Assembly (NCBI GenBank): GCA_937928405.1
Contig: CALFWZ010000156.1
Coordinates: forward strand, 1-64,000
Length of the DNA stretch: 64,000 nt
Origin: an uncultured Saprospiraceae bacterium
GTDB lineage: Bacteria; Bacteroidota; Bacteroidia; Chitinophagales; Saprospiraceae
Direction: 5' to 3'
This document shows, one piece after another, positions 20,630 through 29,164 of the stretch; position 1 is the first letter of the stretch; each line of letters begins with the position of its first letter. The translations under genes and the position numbers were made by a program. Below the pieces are notes generated by a model. That model did not search any database and was not told where the DNA came from. It saw nothing but the letters and a program-made list of their open reading frames with translations.

Positions 20630-21679
20630 ATGAAAGAACAAATCACGGACGAACAGTTGAAGAAAGAAAAATTTGAGTTCCAAAAGTTAAAAGTGGACCC
20701 AGGGCAATCTCCGATTCGTCTAGATAAATTTTTATTCGATAAACTATTTCAAGTTTCTCGCAATAAGATCCAAACTGCCATCAAAAAAGGAATGATCACC
20801 TTGGATGGAAAGGAGGTAAAACCCAACGTCAAAATCAAACCCAATCAAGAAATTATTGTCTATCTGGACGAGCCACGAGAAGGAAATCCTGAAGTTATTC
20901 CGCAAGATATTCCACTAACAGTTGTATACGAAGATGAAGACGTAATGGTTATTAATAAGCCGGCTGGACTGACGGTCCATCCAGGGGTTGGTCAAAGAGA
21001 TGGGACGCTGGTAAATGCACTCATGTATTATTTTAAACAAAAAGAATTACCGATCAAAGAAGGCAATGAACCGGATCGTCCGGGTCTAGTTCATCGAATT
21101 GATAAAGATACCACAGGTCTAATGGTTATTGCTAAAACATCAGAAGCGATGACGCATTTGAGTAAACAATTTGCCGATCATACCGTTGAACGAAAATACG
21201 TTGCTTTGGCTTGGGGGAATTTTGATGATCCCGATGGAACTATTACTGGTAATTTGGGACGTCACCCAACCAATCGTACAAAGCAAACGGTTTATGCTGA
21301 CGACGAAGGTGGCAAACATGCCGTGACACACTACAAGGTCTTGCTCGATATGTATTATGTCAGCCTAATTGAATGCCAGCTAGAAACTGGCCGAACCCAC
21401 CAGATTAGGGTTCATATGCAGCATACGGGACATCCGCTCTTCAATGATGCTAAATATGGTGGTAATAAAGTTATTAAAGGAACGGTGTTCGATAAATATC
21501 GACAATTTGTGGAGAACTGCTTTAAAATGATTCCTCGACATGTTTTACACGCTAAGTCCATCGGGTTTGTCCATCCAAGAACTGGAAAACAAATGTTTTT
21601 TGAATCAGAATTGCCAACGGATTTTCAAGCTGTTTTAGATAAGTGGGAACGGTATTTAAAAGGTCGCAAGAAGGGATAA
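20630..21679 (+). CDS. rluD: RluA/RluD-family 23S rRNA pseudouridine synthase
   Basis: A protein of 349 aa. The N-terminal S4 RNA-binding domain (about 28-85; IRLDKFLFDKLF...SRNKIQTAIKKGMI) precedes the catalytic domain. The catalytic Asp is in VHRIDKDTTGLMVIAKT; other family motifs are INKPAGLTVHPG, RKYVAL and TGRTHQIRVHMQHTGHPL. RluD makes pseudouridines 1911, 1915 and 1917 in helix 69 of 23S rRNA. The symbol rests on the S4-containing architecture, and the exact target is inferred. Confidence 0.9.
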   Translation: MKEQITDEQLKKEKFEFQKLKVDPGQSPIRLDKFLFDKLFQVSRNKIQTAIKKGMITLDGKEVKPNVKIKPNQEIIVYLDEPREGNPEVIPQDIPLTVVYEDEDVMVINKPAGLTVHPGVGQRDGTLVNALMYYFKQKELPIKEGNEPDRPGLVHRIDKDTTGLMVIAKTSEAMTHLSKQFADHTVERKYVALAWGNFDDPDGTITGNLGRHPTNRTKQTVYADDEGGKHAVTHYKVLLDMYYVSLIECQLETGRTHQIRVHMQHTGHPLFNDAKYGGNKVIKGTVFDKYRQFVENCFKMIPRHVLHAKSIGFVHPRTGKQMFFESELPTDFQAVLDKWERYLKGRKKG

Positions 21680-21732
21680 GGAATGTTTGTCAAGAGGAGC
21701 GAATTGACCATAGTAAAAATTAAATTAAAGTT

Positions 21733-21740
21733 TATCTTTG
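21733..21740 (+). promoter_or_regulatory. Candidate -7 element TATCTTTG
   Basis: Perfect TANNTTTG match. It overlaps the TTG proposed as a start in the ORF track (21738) and lies 45 nt before the ATG at 21786, which supports the ATG as the true start of the AI-2E family gene. Confidence 0.5.
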
Positions 21741-21785
21741 CCTCATTCCTGGAAAAAAAATAGAAACTCATCCAAATTACGCTTA

Positions 21786-22826
21786 ATGAAAATTGAAAAA
21801 GTTGCTTCTTCCGTTATCGTAATGGCTTTTGTAATAGCTCTTTTGGTGATTGGTAAACCGCTTTTGGTTCCTCTTTTTTTGGCAATTGTTATTTGGTATG
21901 TTATTACCTCTATCAATGAGTGGGTTCGAAAACCAGAATGGATTAACAGGTATGTTCCCAACAGTCTCTCTCTCTTGATTTCGAGTGTATTAATTATTGG
22001 GGTCTTATTTTTATTGGGTAATGTGGTGGCTCAAAATATTGAGATGATGCGGACCAATGCTCCTAGTTATCGGGTAAATATTGAGCAACAATTACAGCGA
22101 ATTTTGATTCACTTAGGACTAGAAAAACAGTATAATTTAAGTAGCCTAGCGCATGAATTCAACCTCAACGATTATATGGGACAGCTTATCAATTCCATAA
22201 CCGGAATGGCCCAAAAAGCGGTTTTAATTTTGATTTATGTGATTTTCCTATTGATTGAACAACATACCTTCCCTAGAAAAATAGCGGCCCTTAATTGGAC
22301 CAGAGAACGAACGGATCACTTTAAACTGATTCTTCGGCAAGCCAATTCTGCTATCAAAACCTACTTGTCTGTAAAAACGGGAGCAAGCATTCTAACCGCT
22401 TTTTTAAGTTTTTTAGTATTGTATTTTATCGGCGTAGATTTTCCTGTTTTCTGGGCCTTTCTCATTTTTCTACTCAATTATATTCCAACGGTAGGTTCTA
22501 TTGTTGCGACCTTTTTTCCTTCCGTGGTGGCCTTAGTGCAGTTTGATACCCTTGGGCCATTCTTCGCGGTATTTATTATAATTACGGGTCTTCAATTTTT
22601 AATTGGGAGTTTTTTAGAACCACGTTTATTAGGGAATTCCTTAAACATAAGTCCTTTTGTCATTATCCTTTCTCTTGTTTTATGGGGCCTGATTTGGGGC
22701 GTGGTGGGAATGTTATTATGTGTACCATTGACGGTGATCATGATTATTGTTATGGCGCAATTTCCAAATACTAGAGCTATTGCAATCTTGCTCTCAAGGA
22801 ATGGTAAAATGGGAGAGGTAAAGTAG
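21786..22826 (+). CDS. AI-2E family transporter / permease
   Basis: An inner-membrane protein of 346 aa from the ATG at 21786 (the earlier TTG overlaps a promoter element). It has about seven to eight transmembrane helices. The PF01594-type layout is clear: an N-terminal pair of helices, a soluble middle part (about 70-150), then LILIYVIFLLIEQ, LKLILRQANSAIKTYLSVKTGASILTA and the conserved LLNYIPTVGSIVATFFP followed by GSFLEPRLLGNSLNISPFVI. Members have been linked to autoinducer-2 export, Na+/H+ antiport or general efflux; the substrate here is unknown. Its stop is 12 nt from the stop of the convergent aminotransferase gene. Confidence 0.93.
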   Translation: MKIEKVASSVIVMAFVIALLVIGKPLLVPLFLAIVIWYVITSINEWVRKPEWINRYVPNSLSLLISSVLIIGVLFLLGNVVAQNIEMMRTNAPSYRVNIEQQLQRILIHLGLEKQYNLSSLAHEFNLNDYMGQLINSITGMAQKAVLILIYVIFLLIEQHTFPRKIAALNWTRERTDHFKLILRQANSAIKTYLSVKTGASILTAFLSFLVLYFIGVDFPVFWAFLIFLLNYIPTVGSIVATFFPSVVALVQFDTLGPFFAVFIIITGLQFLIGSFLEPRLLGNSLNISPFVIILSLVLWGLIWGVVGMLLCVPLTVIMIIVMAQFPNTRAIAILLSRNGKMGEVK

Positions 22827-22838
22827 GGTAGTTTTCAA

Positions 22839-23654
22839 TTAAAGTGCTTCCCAAATTTTTTTTGTCATTTTATGCTGGAAGGTCCTTCCATCTATCTCTT
22901 TTACCCAGCGAATTCCTTGGACGGCATTCGTTAAAAAGACCTCATCCGCGGCAAATAATTCGTCTGGTGAAATTTCCTTTTTTTGTACGGTAATTCCATT
23001 TTTCTTTGCTAACCTATTTATCTGGTGACGCATCACGCCATGAATCGCACCAGACTGATCAGTTGGGGTGAAAAGTTGATGTTCCTTAAAATAAAATACG
23101 TTGGAGCTACTCGCTTCGGCCACAAATCCTAATTGATTTAGTAAAATACAGTCAGCGACATTTTGTTCTTGTTTCCATAAACTTGCTAGAACATAGGGCA
23201 AGGAATTAGTGGTTTTTAGACCAGACCATGGAGTAATTGGAAGTTGTACGGTTGGGCATACTTTTATAGTTAATCCCTTATTCAACCACTCCCAATTGCT
23301 TTTTTTAACTGATTGATATTCAATCAAATAAATAGGTTGATTGCTAGTAGGAGTGTATAGGCCACCGGAAGCTCTAAATACAGTGATTCGGATGCGCGCG
23401 TTTTTCTGCAAACCGGTAAGTCGTTGGATTTCTTTACGAAAAAAGGCAGTGGTGAAGTGCTTGGGTTTTTTAATTTTTAATAATTGCAGGCCACGATAAA
23501 GCCGTCGCATATGATCTGGCAATAAAGGCATTTTACCATCCATCATTCGAATAGATTCGAATAAACCATCTCCATATTTAAGTCCTCGATGATCCTTACC
23601 AGCGAAGTCTTCTGCGGAATTCAGGATCTGACCATTGACATTAATCTCGCTCAC
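22839..23654 (-). CDS. Class IV PLP-dependent aminotransferase / aminodeoxychorismate lyase-like
   Basis: A cytoplasmic PLP enzyme of 271 aa. Fold-type IV hallmarks are RGLKYGDGLFESIR near the N-terminus, the catalytic lysine in WSGLKTTNSLPYVLA, and the cofactor phosphate-binding region VAEASSSNVFYFK followed by GVMRHQI. The family includes branched-chain aminotransferase, D-amino-acid aminotransferase and 4-amino-4-deoxychorismate lyase. The short length and motif spacing fit PabC-like enzymes best, but I cannot choose firmly. Its start overlaps the end of the 5'-nucleotidase gene by 14 nt, so the two are translationally linked. Confidence 0.88.
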   Translation of the reverse strand: MSEINVNGQILNSAEDFAGKDHRGLKYGDGLFESIRMMDGKMPLLPDHMRRLYRGLQLLKIKKPKHFTTAFFRKEIQRLTGLQKNARIRITVFRASGGLYTPTSNQPIYLIEYQSVKKSNWEWLNKGLTIKVCPTVQLPITPWSGLKTTNSLPYVLASLWKQEQNVADCILLNQLGFVAEASSSNVFYFKEHQLFTPTDQSGAIHGVMRHQINRLAKKNGITVQKKEISPDELFAADEVFLTNAVQGIRWVKEIDGRTFQHKMTKKIWEAL

Positions 23655-25257
23655 TAGGAAGGTTAACTAAGTAGTCAATAAAGGTGAGGATTACATTGTT
23701 TCGAAGATCGGTTCGATCATCTGGGTCAGGTCTGTAAAATCTGGTGATACCAGGATCGTTGACATGCAAAGTTTTTAGGTCAATTCCTTTCAATAAAAAA
23801 TCGGTAGTGATGGCATGGTAATCTTTTTCAGGATCAATGGGAGCTCCGTTGACCATCCAAGTATTATTTTTATCACTGAAAAAGACTTTTTTTCGTTGGA
23901 GATAAGCACCTTGTCCAACCCGTGATTTACTTTCGTTCAAAACTTTTATCAATAAGTCACCTTTGATATCAATTTCTACGAGTTGTCCACCAAATGGAAG
24001 TATTTTAAATACATCAACCGCAGTTATAGTACCCTCCAGTTTATCATCAATTCGAATAGAACCACTATTGAAAAAACTGAGATCGACTTCCCGTTTTGCT
24101 ACCTTTATCATCGCCTCGTTAATCATTCGACCAATATTAGTTTGTTCGCGACGATTAACCGCTTCACGGGCATCTAAAGGAACTTTTGAATAGTATATTT
24201 CAGCATATGGTTGATCTACCACTTTGGTGATATTATCGTCCATGATTCGCTTCCATTTGTCAACAATTGTTTTTACCGCTTCGTCCGCATGCAACTGTTC
24301 ATTGATGTCAATAAGTTTAGAAGAGACTTTTGTCTCACGCGTGTTTTTATTATACGTAAGGGTGTGGACATAAGCGGTTTTAGCGTTAGCATCCGCTTTT
24401 GTTACCAAGGTATTCCCGACGGTTTCTCTGATATGATGATGATCATGGCCGCCCATCAGCAAAGGTACTTGAGGAAGTTTTGCGGCAAGCTCCAAATCTT
24501 CCGCTACATTCAAATGCGTAAGACCAATCACGACGTCGGTTTGCATGGATAAGGTTTGTACGGCTTCCAAGCAGGTGTTGGTTACGTCCAAATACTTCAC
24601 ATACTTTACCTCATTCATATCTAAGGTAGCTCCAAAAAAACCAACTCGAATGGACGTACCGTCTTCGTCAGAAATTTCCCAAGTCCAAGTGTCTGGGACA
24701 TAATTGATGGTAGAATCAGTCTCCTGATAGAATTTGGATACCTTACCAGTCTTGGTGTTGATCCGACGGACACTAGTTCCCAACCAAGTAAACTTGGATT
24801 CATTAATACGGTCCTGAAGTTCCTGTTCTTTAATATCAAATTCATGATTACCAAAAGTGACCAAATCAATACCCGTAGCATTCATTACTTCCACCATTTG
24901 CGCCCCTTTAATCCGTTTTCCATCTTTTTTAATGGTGCCGATCAAGGAGGGTGAAAGGAAATCTCCCGCGAGTACCGTAAGTGTATTGGGATTTTCATTG
25001 GTGAGTCTTTTCCGTAAAGTAGCTACTCGAGCCATTCCACCAACTTTACCGCCTTCGAGCGGCGCAATTTCATAGACATCATTTAGTTGAAGAAAGTTAA
25101 AACTGATAATTCCGTCATCTGTTGAAACGGGTGTCACTACTTTTTTGGTGGTTTTACAACCATAATTAATCATTAAGGCCGAGCCAATCAGCAGTACCAT
25201 TAATATACCGAAGGATTTTTTTCCAAGAGATGGAAATTGGTGATCGTTTTTTTTCAT
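23641..25257 (-). CDS. 5'-nucleotidase / metallophosphatase, UshA family lipoprotein
   Basis: A protein of 538 aa with an N-terminal membrane signal and lipobox-like NYGC (about residue 34), so probably a periplasmic-facing lipoprotein. The N-terminal calcineurin-like domain (about 50-310) shows LQLNDVYEI, LAGDFLSPS, TFGNHEFD, GLTHLN and GGHDHHH. The C-terminal 5'-nucleotidase domain (about 340-520) has RREQTNIGRMINEAM, SFFNSGSIR and ILPFGGQLVEIDI. The usual metal-binding D-x-H at the start is D-V-Y here, although the other metal ligands are present. It should hydrolyse nucleotides or related phosphoesters. Overlaps the aminotransferase gene downstream. Confidence 0.9.
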   Translation of the reverse strand: MKKNDHQFPSLGKKSFGILMVLLIGSALMINYGCKTTKKVVTPVSTDDGIISFNFLQLNDVYEIAPLEGGKVGGMARVATLRKRLTNENPNTLTVLAGDFLSPSLIGTIKKDGKRIKGAQMVEVMNATGIDLVTFGNHEFDIKEQELQDRINESKFTWLGTSVRRINTKTGKVSKFYQETDSTINYVPDTWTWEISDEDGTSIRVGFFGATLDMNEVKYVKYLDVTNTCLEAVQTLSMQTDVVIGLTHLNVAEDLELAAKLPQVPLLMGGHDHHHIRETVGNTLVTKADANAKTAYVHTLTYNKNTRETKVSSKLIDINEQLHADEAVKTIVDKWKRIMDDNITKVVDQPYAEIYYSKVPLDAREAVNRREQTNIGRMINEAMIKVAKREVDLSFFNSGSIRIDDKLEGTITAVDVFKILPFGGQLVEIDIKGDLLIKVLNESKSRVGQGAYLQRKKVFFSDKNNTWMVNGAPIDPEKDYHAITTDFLLKGIDLKTLHVNDPGITRFYRPDPDDRTDLRNNVILTFIDYLVNLPSERD

Positions 25258-25546
25258 TAGAAATGTTTGGTGAAGGATGTAGTAAAAATAAAAACCTTTG
25301 GAATGTATGTGGTAGGAGAACTATTTCAAAAATTAGATGTAATGTCTCCACAAGGAACAAATATATAAAATTTTGATTTGTGATAATAAAAAAAGGGTTA
25401 GCACCACAGAAATTACTTTGAAAATGATTCCAACCAAAAAATACTCATACCCTGTAGCCTATACAAACTAGAATTATTGATCCTAGATCTTAGTAAAATC
25501 TTATCTTTTCCATTTTCCAAAATAAAATCCTACATTTAGGCAAAAA

Positions 25547-26185
25547 ATGAAATCTAAATTTTATCTGCTACTCATTTTTGTGCTGCTGCTTTCCGCCTGT
25601 AAGACCATACAAAAAACCACCAACCTTCCCGCCAAGTTAGTGACAACAGAATTAATCAAGTTGATGAGTGGAACCTTTTCAAGTCGAGCGCAAGCAGCCA
25701 AAGATTCTACCTATTATGATATCAATTTGGTTATGCATCCTATTTGGCAAACAGATAAAACGGCCGCTTGGCTCTATGTGGAGCAGGCGGTTACGCAGAT
25801 GATAAAGAAACCATACCGTCAAAGAATCTATAAAGTGACTCCAACGACAGATGGTCGATTTGAAAGTAAAGTTTACACCTTACCCAATCCTGCCAAGTTT
25901 ATTCATGGTTGGGATAATCCTTCGGTCTTTAATTCCATTACGCCAGATTCATTGACGGTTAGAACCGGTTGCTCGGTGTTTTTGCAGAAAACAGCTGATG
26001 GTTGTTATACTGGATCAACGAATGAAAAGGATTGTGAAAGTAGTATGCGTGGTGCGAGCTATGCCACCAGTGAAGTGACCGTTTGTAAGGGAAGTGTGAT
26101 GTCTTGGGATCGAGGCTGGGATGTCAGTGATAGTCATGTTTGGGGAGCGGAGAAAGCTGGGTATGTTTTTGAGCGATTGAAGTAA
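25547..26185 (+). CDS. CpeT/CpcT-like lipoprotein
   Basis: A lipoprotein of 212 aa (lipobox LLSAC, Cys18). The mature domain follows the CpeT/CpcT (DUF1001) pattern: ELIKLMSGTFSSRAQA at the start, then YYDINLVMHPIW, WLYVEQAV, PYRQRIYKV and a late GCSVFLQKTADGCYTGST with SYATSEVTV. In cyanobacteria these proteins attach bilins to phycobiliproteins; in non-photosynthetic bacteria a lipocalin-type ligand-binding role is more likely. It sits 33 nt upstream of a glycosyltransferase gene and may be cotranscribed. Confidence 0.85.
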   Translation: MKSKFYLLLIFVLLLSACKTIQKTTNLPAKLVTTELIKLMSGTFSSRAQAAKDSTYYDINLVMHPIWQTDKTAAWLYVEQAVTQMIKKPYRQRIYKVTPTTDGRFESKVYTLPNPAKFIHGWDNPSVFNSITPDSLTVRTGCSVFLQKTADGCYTGSTNEKDCESSMRGASYATSEVTVCKGSVMSWDRGWDVSDSHVWGAEKAGYVFERLK

Positions 26186-26218
26186 AGGTAATTTTTTTAT
26201 TAAAATAGGAACATAAAA

Positions 26219-27166
26219 ATGCGCATCTCTGGATTCACTATGGTAAAGAATGCCGATAAGCTCTATTATCCAATTAAAGCGGCTATCGCCTCGATTTTGC
26301 CGCTCGTTGATGAGTTTGTCGTGGCTCTTGGTGACAATGATCCCGACGACCGAACCCTCCAAGAAATTGAATCGCTTCAGGATCCAAAAATAAAAATTAT
26401 TCATACCAAATGGGATTTAGAGAAGTATCCCAATGGAACTGAAAATGCGCACCAAACAGATTTAGCCAGAGCAGCTTGTACCGGAGATTGGTTGTTTTAC
26501 CTACAAGCAGATGAAGTCATTCACGAAAAATATTTGCCCATCATCAAAGCGACTTGTGCCCAACATTTGGAGGACGAAAGGGTAGAGGGTTTCCTTTTTA
26601 ACTATCTGCATTTCTGGGGAGACTATGATCATTACCATCTCTCGCATGGCTGGTATCCTGAAGAAATTCGCATCATTCGTAACCACCCCGATATTCATTC
26701 TTGGGAGTCGGCTCAATCCTTCCGACGGATTCCGGATTTTGATTATAAAAACTACCGGCAACAGGAAAATACCTTTAAACTAAACGTCAAACGAATCGAT
26801 GCTTGGGTTTATCATTATGGTTGGGTACGTCCTCCTCGCTTAATGCAAAACAAAAGAAAATCGTTAGATACCATCCACCAAGGGAAAGCGGCGGCGGTGG
26901 ATAAATACGCTAAAGAAGAAGATGTTTTTAATTATGGCCCCATGCAATATGCCACTAAATTTTCTGGAACACATCCAAAAGTCATGAACGAATGGATCGC
27001 TCGGTTTGATTGGGGAGATCAACTATATGAAGTTGGTCCGATTCCCAAGAATCGACAAAAATTTAAGCATGAACGCTTAAAATATCGTGCGCTCACTTTC
27101 CTTGAGCAAAACTTCAACGGTGGTAAAACTTTATTCGGTTTTAAAAATTATGTTTTGTTGAAGTAG
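26219..27166 (+). CDS. Family 2 glycosyltransferase
   Basis: A cytoplasmic enzyme of 315 aa. The GT-A core has the start RISGFTMVKNADKL, the acidic sugar-nucleotide contact LGDNDPDD, and the DxD-like metal-binding motif FYLQADEVIHEKY. A later region (EIRIIRNHPDIHSW) fits the GT2 subgroup that resembles lipopolysaccharide core or capsule transferases. It has no transmembrane helix. The neighbours (CpeT-like lipoprotein, orphan permease) do not identify the acceptor. Confidence 0.87.
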   Translation: MRISGFTMVKNADKLYYPIKAAIASILPLVDEFVVALGDNDPDDRTLQEIESLQDPKIKIIHTKWDLEKYPNGTENAHQTDLARAACTGDWLFYLQADEVIHEKYLPIIKATCAQHLEDERVEGFLFNYLHFWGDYDHYHLSHGWYPEEIRIIRNHPDIHSWESAQSFRRIPDFDYKNYRQQENTFKLNVKRIDAWVYHYGWVRPPRLMQNKRKSLDTIHQGKAAAVDKYAKEEDVFNYGPMQYATKFSGTHPKVMNEWIARFDWGDQLYEVGPIPKNRQKFKHERLKYRALTFLEQNFNGGKTLFGFKNYVLLK

Positions 27167-27201
27167 ATTGTCTATTTTATGCCTACATTTACCAAAAAAA
27201 A

Positions 27202-28257
27202 TTGATCGCTTATCTTTTAAAAAGGCTGGCTTATGGTGGGGTGGTGCTGGTTCTGGTAACGGTGATTATTTCTAGTATTATTTATCTAGCGCCTGTTGAT
27301 CCAGCTCGACTTACCTTTGGACAACGTTCTGATGCTGCTACGGTGGATGCTAAGCGCGCCGCTTTAGGATTAGACCAACCGCTTTATGTTCAATTGGGTT
27401 TATATCTAAAAGATATTACGCCCATTGCTATCTTAGCCGATTCACCGGAACATCAAGAACGGTATAAATTTCAAAAATTAATTCCTTTTGGAAGTCATGC
27501 CTTGGTCGTTAAGTGGCCTTATTTACGAGAATCTTATCAAACGGGCGCACCAGTCAGTCGAATTCTAGCTGCGGCTATTCCACGGACGATGATCTTGGCC
27601 TTTAGTGCGATATTTTTAGCCGCTTTTGTTGGAATTGCGTTGGGAGTGGTGGCAGCTTTAAAACAAAATTCTTGGTTCGATCATTTGGCGGTAACACTTT
27701 CGGTAGCAGGAATTTCCTTGCCCAGTTATGTCAGTGCGATGATGCTAGCATTGGTTTTTGGATATTATCTTTCGGACTATACGGGCCTCGAAGTCCGGGG
27801 AAGCATTTACGATCTTGATGATTTTGGAGATGAAGCCTATTTTTGGCGTAACCTCATTTTACCAGCCATTGCTTTAGGTATCCGACCCATAGCCATTGTC
27901 ACCCAGCTTACTCGAAGTGCTATGCTTGAAGTACTTTCTCAGGACTTTATTCGCACTGCCAAAGCAAAAGGCTTATCTTATTATAAAGTAATTTTTAAAC
28001 ACGCTTTACGGAATGCTCTTAATCCTGTTTTGACCGCCCTATCTGGATGGTTTGCCGCTTTATTGGCTGGAGCATTTTTTGTAGAAAATGTTTTTGACTT
28101 CAATGGTTTAGGACAAGTGACCGTTAATGCTTTACTGAGTTACGATATTCCAGTAGTATTAGGTGCTGTGCTTTTTACTTCCGTGCTTTTTGTAGGAATT
28201 AATATCCTAGTTGATTTATTATATGCTATTTTAGATCCAAGGGTGAAGCACCAGTAA
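27202..28257 (+). CDS. DppB-type ABC transporter permease, orphan
   Basis: An inner-membrane permease of 351 aa. I keep the TTG start because MIAYLLKRLAYGG matches the usual DppB/OppB N-terminus. The binding-protein-dependent permease domain includes the EAA loop RTAKAKGLSYYKVIFKHALRNALNPV and the end segment DLLYAILDPRVK. About six helices are present. Residues about 70-105 form an insert rich in charged residues. In peptide/nickel systems DppB works with DppC, two ATPases and a binding protein; none is encoded next to it, so its partners must lie elsewhere or be lost. Confidence 0.9.
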   Translation: MIAYLLKRLAYGGVVLVLVTVIISSIIYLAPVDPARLTFGQRSDAATVDAKRAALGLDQPLYVQLGLYLKDITPIAILADSPEHQERYKFQKLIPFGSHALVVKWPYLRESYQTGAPVSRILAAAIPRTMILAFSAIFLAAFVGIALGVVAALKQNSWFDHLAVTLSVAGISLPSYVSAMMLALVFGYYLSDYTGLEVRGSIYDLDDFGDEAYFWRNLILPAIALGIRPIAIVTQLTRSAMLEVLSQDFIRTAKAKGLSYYKVIFKHALRNALNPVLTALSGWFAALLAGAFFVENVFDFNGLGQVTVNALLSYDIPVVLGAVLFTSVLFVGINILVDLLYAILDPRVKHQ

Positions 28258-28258
28258 A

Positions 28259-28326
28259 GGGACTGTTTGGTAAACTGTGTCAATTTAAATTTGTAATCTC
28301 AAAAGCAACCTCAATCTCAATCTCAA
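28259..28326 (+). repeat. Dispersed element, copy 1 (starts GGGACTGTTTGG)
   Basis: It aligns without gaps to 46471-46538 with about 53 of 68 positions identical by eye, including a perfect 12-nt start and a CTCAAAARCAACCTCAA-type core. It begins one base after the permease stop codon. Both copies lie in convergent intergenic regions upstream of an octamer array. Confidence 0.75.
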
Positions 28327-28370
28327 AAAAAAAATGAAACATTGAAATCAAAAGTTTATTAAAGAATTTA

Positions 28371-28448
28371 CTCAACGACTCAACGACTCAACGACTCAAC
28401 GACTCAACGACTCAACGACTCAACGACTCAACGACTCAACGACTCAAC
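28371..28448 (+). repeat. Octamer tandem array (CTCAACGA, 9 units plus partial)
   Basis: Nine perfect CTCAACGA units, then a partial CTCAAC. The array ends 5 nt before the stop codon of the minus-strand gene at 28454. It belongs to the same TCAACNAY family as the arrays at 276, 31938 and 46698. Confidence 0.92.
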
Positions 28449-28453
28449 ACCTT

Positions 28454-29068
28454 CTAAAAATCATATCCCACATATAAAGCAACTGGCGGAATAAAATTCC
28501 CATTGATCCGTAGTGTATTTTGTTCCGAAATCCTGCTAAAAGTAACACCCAGATCGTAAGCCATTTCTGTCGAAATAGAAAGTCTTTCATTGATTTGAAA
28601 GGATAACCCAAAAAACGGAGAGGGCCCAAATTTCATAGAAAAATTGGTCACATCGTTTGCTCCGATATGGATAATTCCTAATTGCGATATCCAATCCCAA
28701 CCATAAAAGGCACGCCATCGACTGATTCCGGGATTGTTGGGAAGGATTTTGCCAAAATGCTTAAATCGTTCTTTGCCAAAGCGAAATTGGATGGAGGTCT
28801 GTGAAGTTGGTTCTAGATCTCCTATGTCAAGGCCAATTCGAAAACCTAAACCATAGCGTTTATTACTAGTCTCTCCATATTTTCGATAGGTGATTTGATA
28901 AGGACTGCTTTGAGGATTGGAACCAGAAAAATTTAAGAAACGATTGATCAAAACACTCGCATCAAAACCAAATTGCTTTTTGTACTGAATGGTACTCGGA
29001 GGGTCTTGAGCAGAAATACCAGAGCAAAGAAAACACGATAAAAAGAGTAGGAAGAAAAGGCGAATCAT
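28454..29068 (-). CDS. Outer-membrane beta-barrel protein, hypothetical
   Basis: A protein of 204 aa with signal peptide (ending GISAQ, about residue 21). The mature part alternates short amphipathic strands with Gly and aromatic residues (GFRIGLDIGD, SIQFRFGKERF, FFGLSFQINERLSI, ALYVGYDF) and ends in an aromatic residue, as outer-membrane barrels do. Small 8-stranded barrels of this kind are common in Bacteroidota; no function can be read from it. An octamer array begins 5 nt after its stop codon. Confidence 0.75.
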   Translation of the reverse strand: MIRLFFLLFLSCFLCSGISAQDPPSTIQYKKQFGFDASVLINRFLNFSGSNPQSSPYQITYRKYGETSNKRYGLGFRIGLDIGDLEPTSQTSIQFRFGKERFKHFGKILPNNPGISRWRAFYGWDWISQLGIIHIGANDVTNFSMKFGPSPFFGLSFQINERLSISTEMAYDLGVTFSRISEQNTLRINGNFIPPVALYVGYDF

Positions 29069-29103
29069 TTTTTATTAATTTAATTAAAGATGAAGAATTT
29101 TAA

Positions 29104-29139
29104 AGAAAAATGGCAGATTGAAATAAAATCAATCTGCCA
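29104..29139 (-). terminator. Terminator hairpin after the VWA gene
   Basis: TGGCAGATTGA pairs with TCAATCTGCCA (11 bp, 7-nt loop) at 29111-29139. On the minus strand it is followed by a T-rich tract and lies 26 nt after the stop of the VWA-domain gene. Confidence 0.8.
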
Positions 29140-29164
29140 ATAAAATTTGAAGGAAATAAACTTG

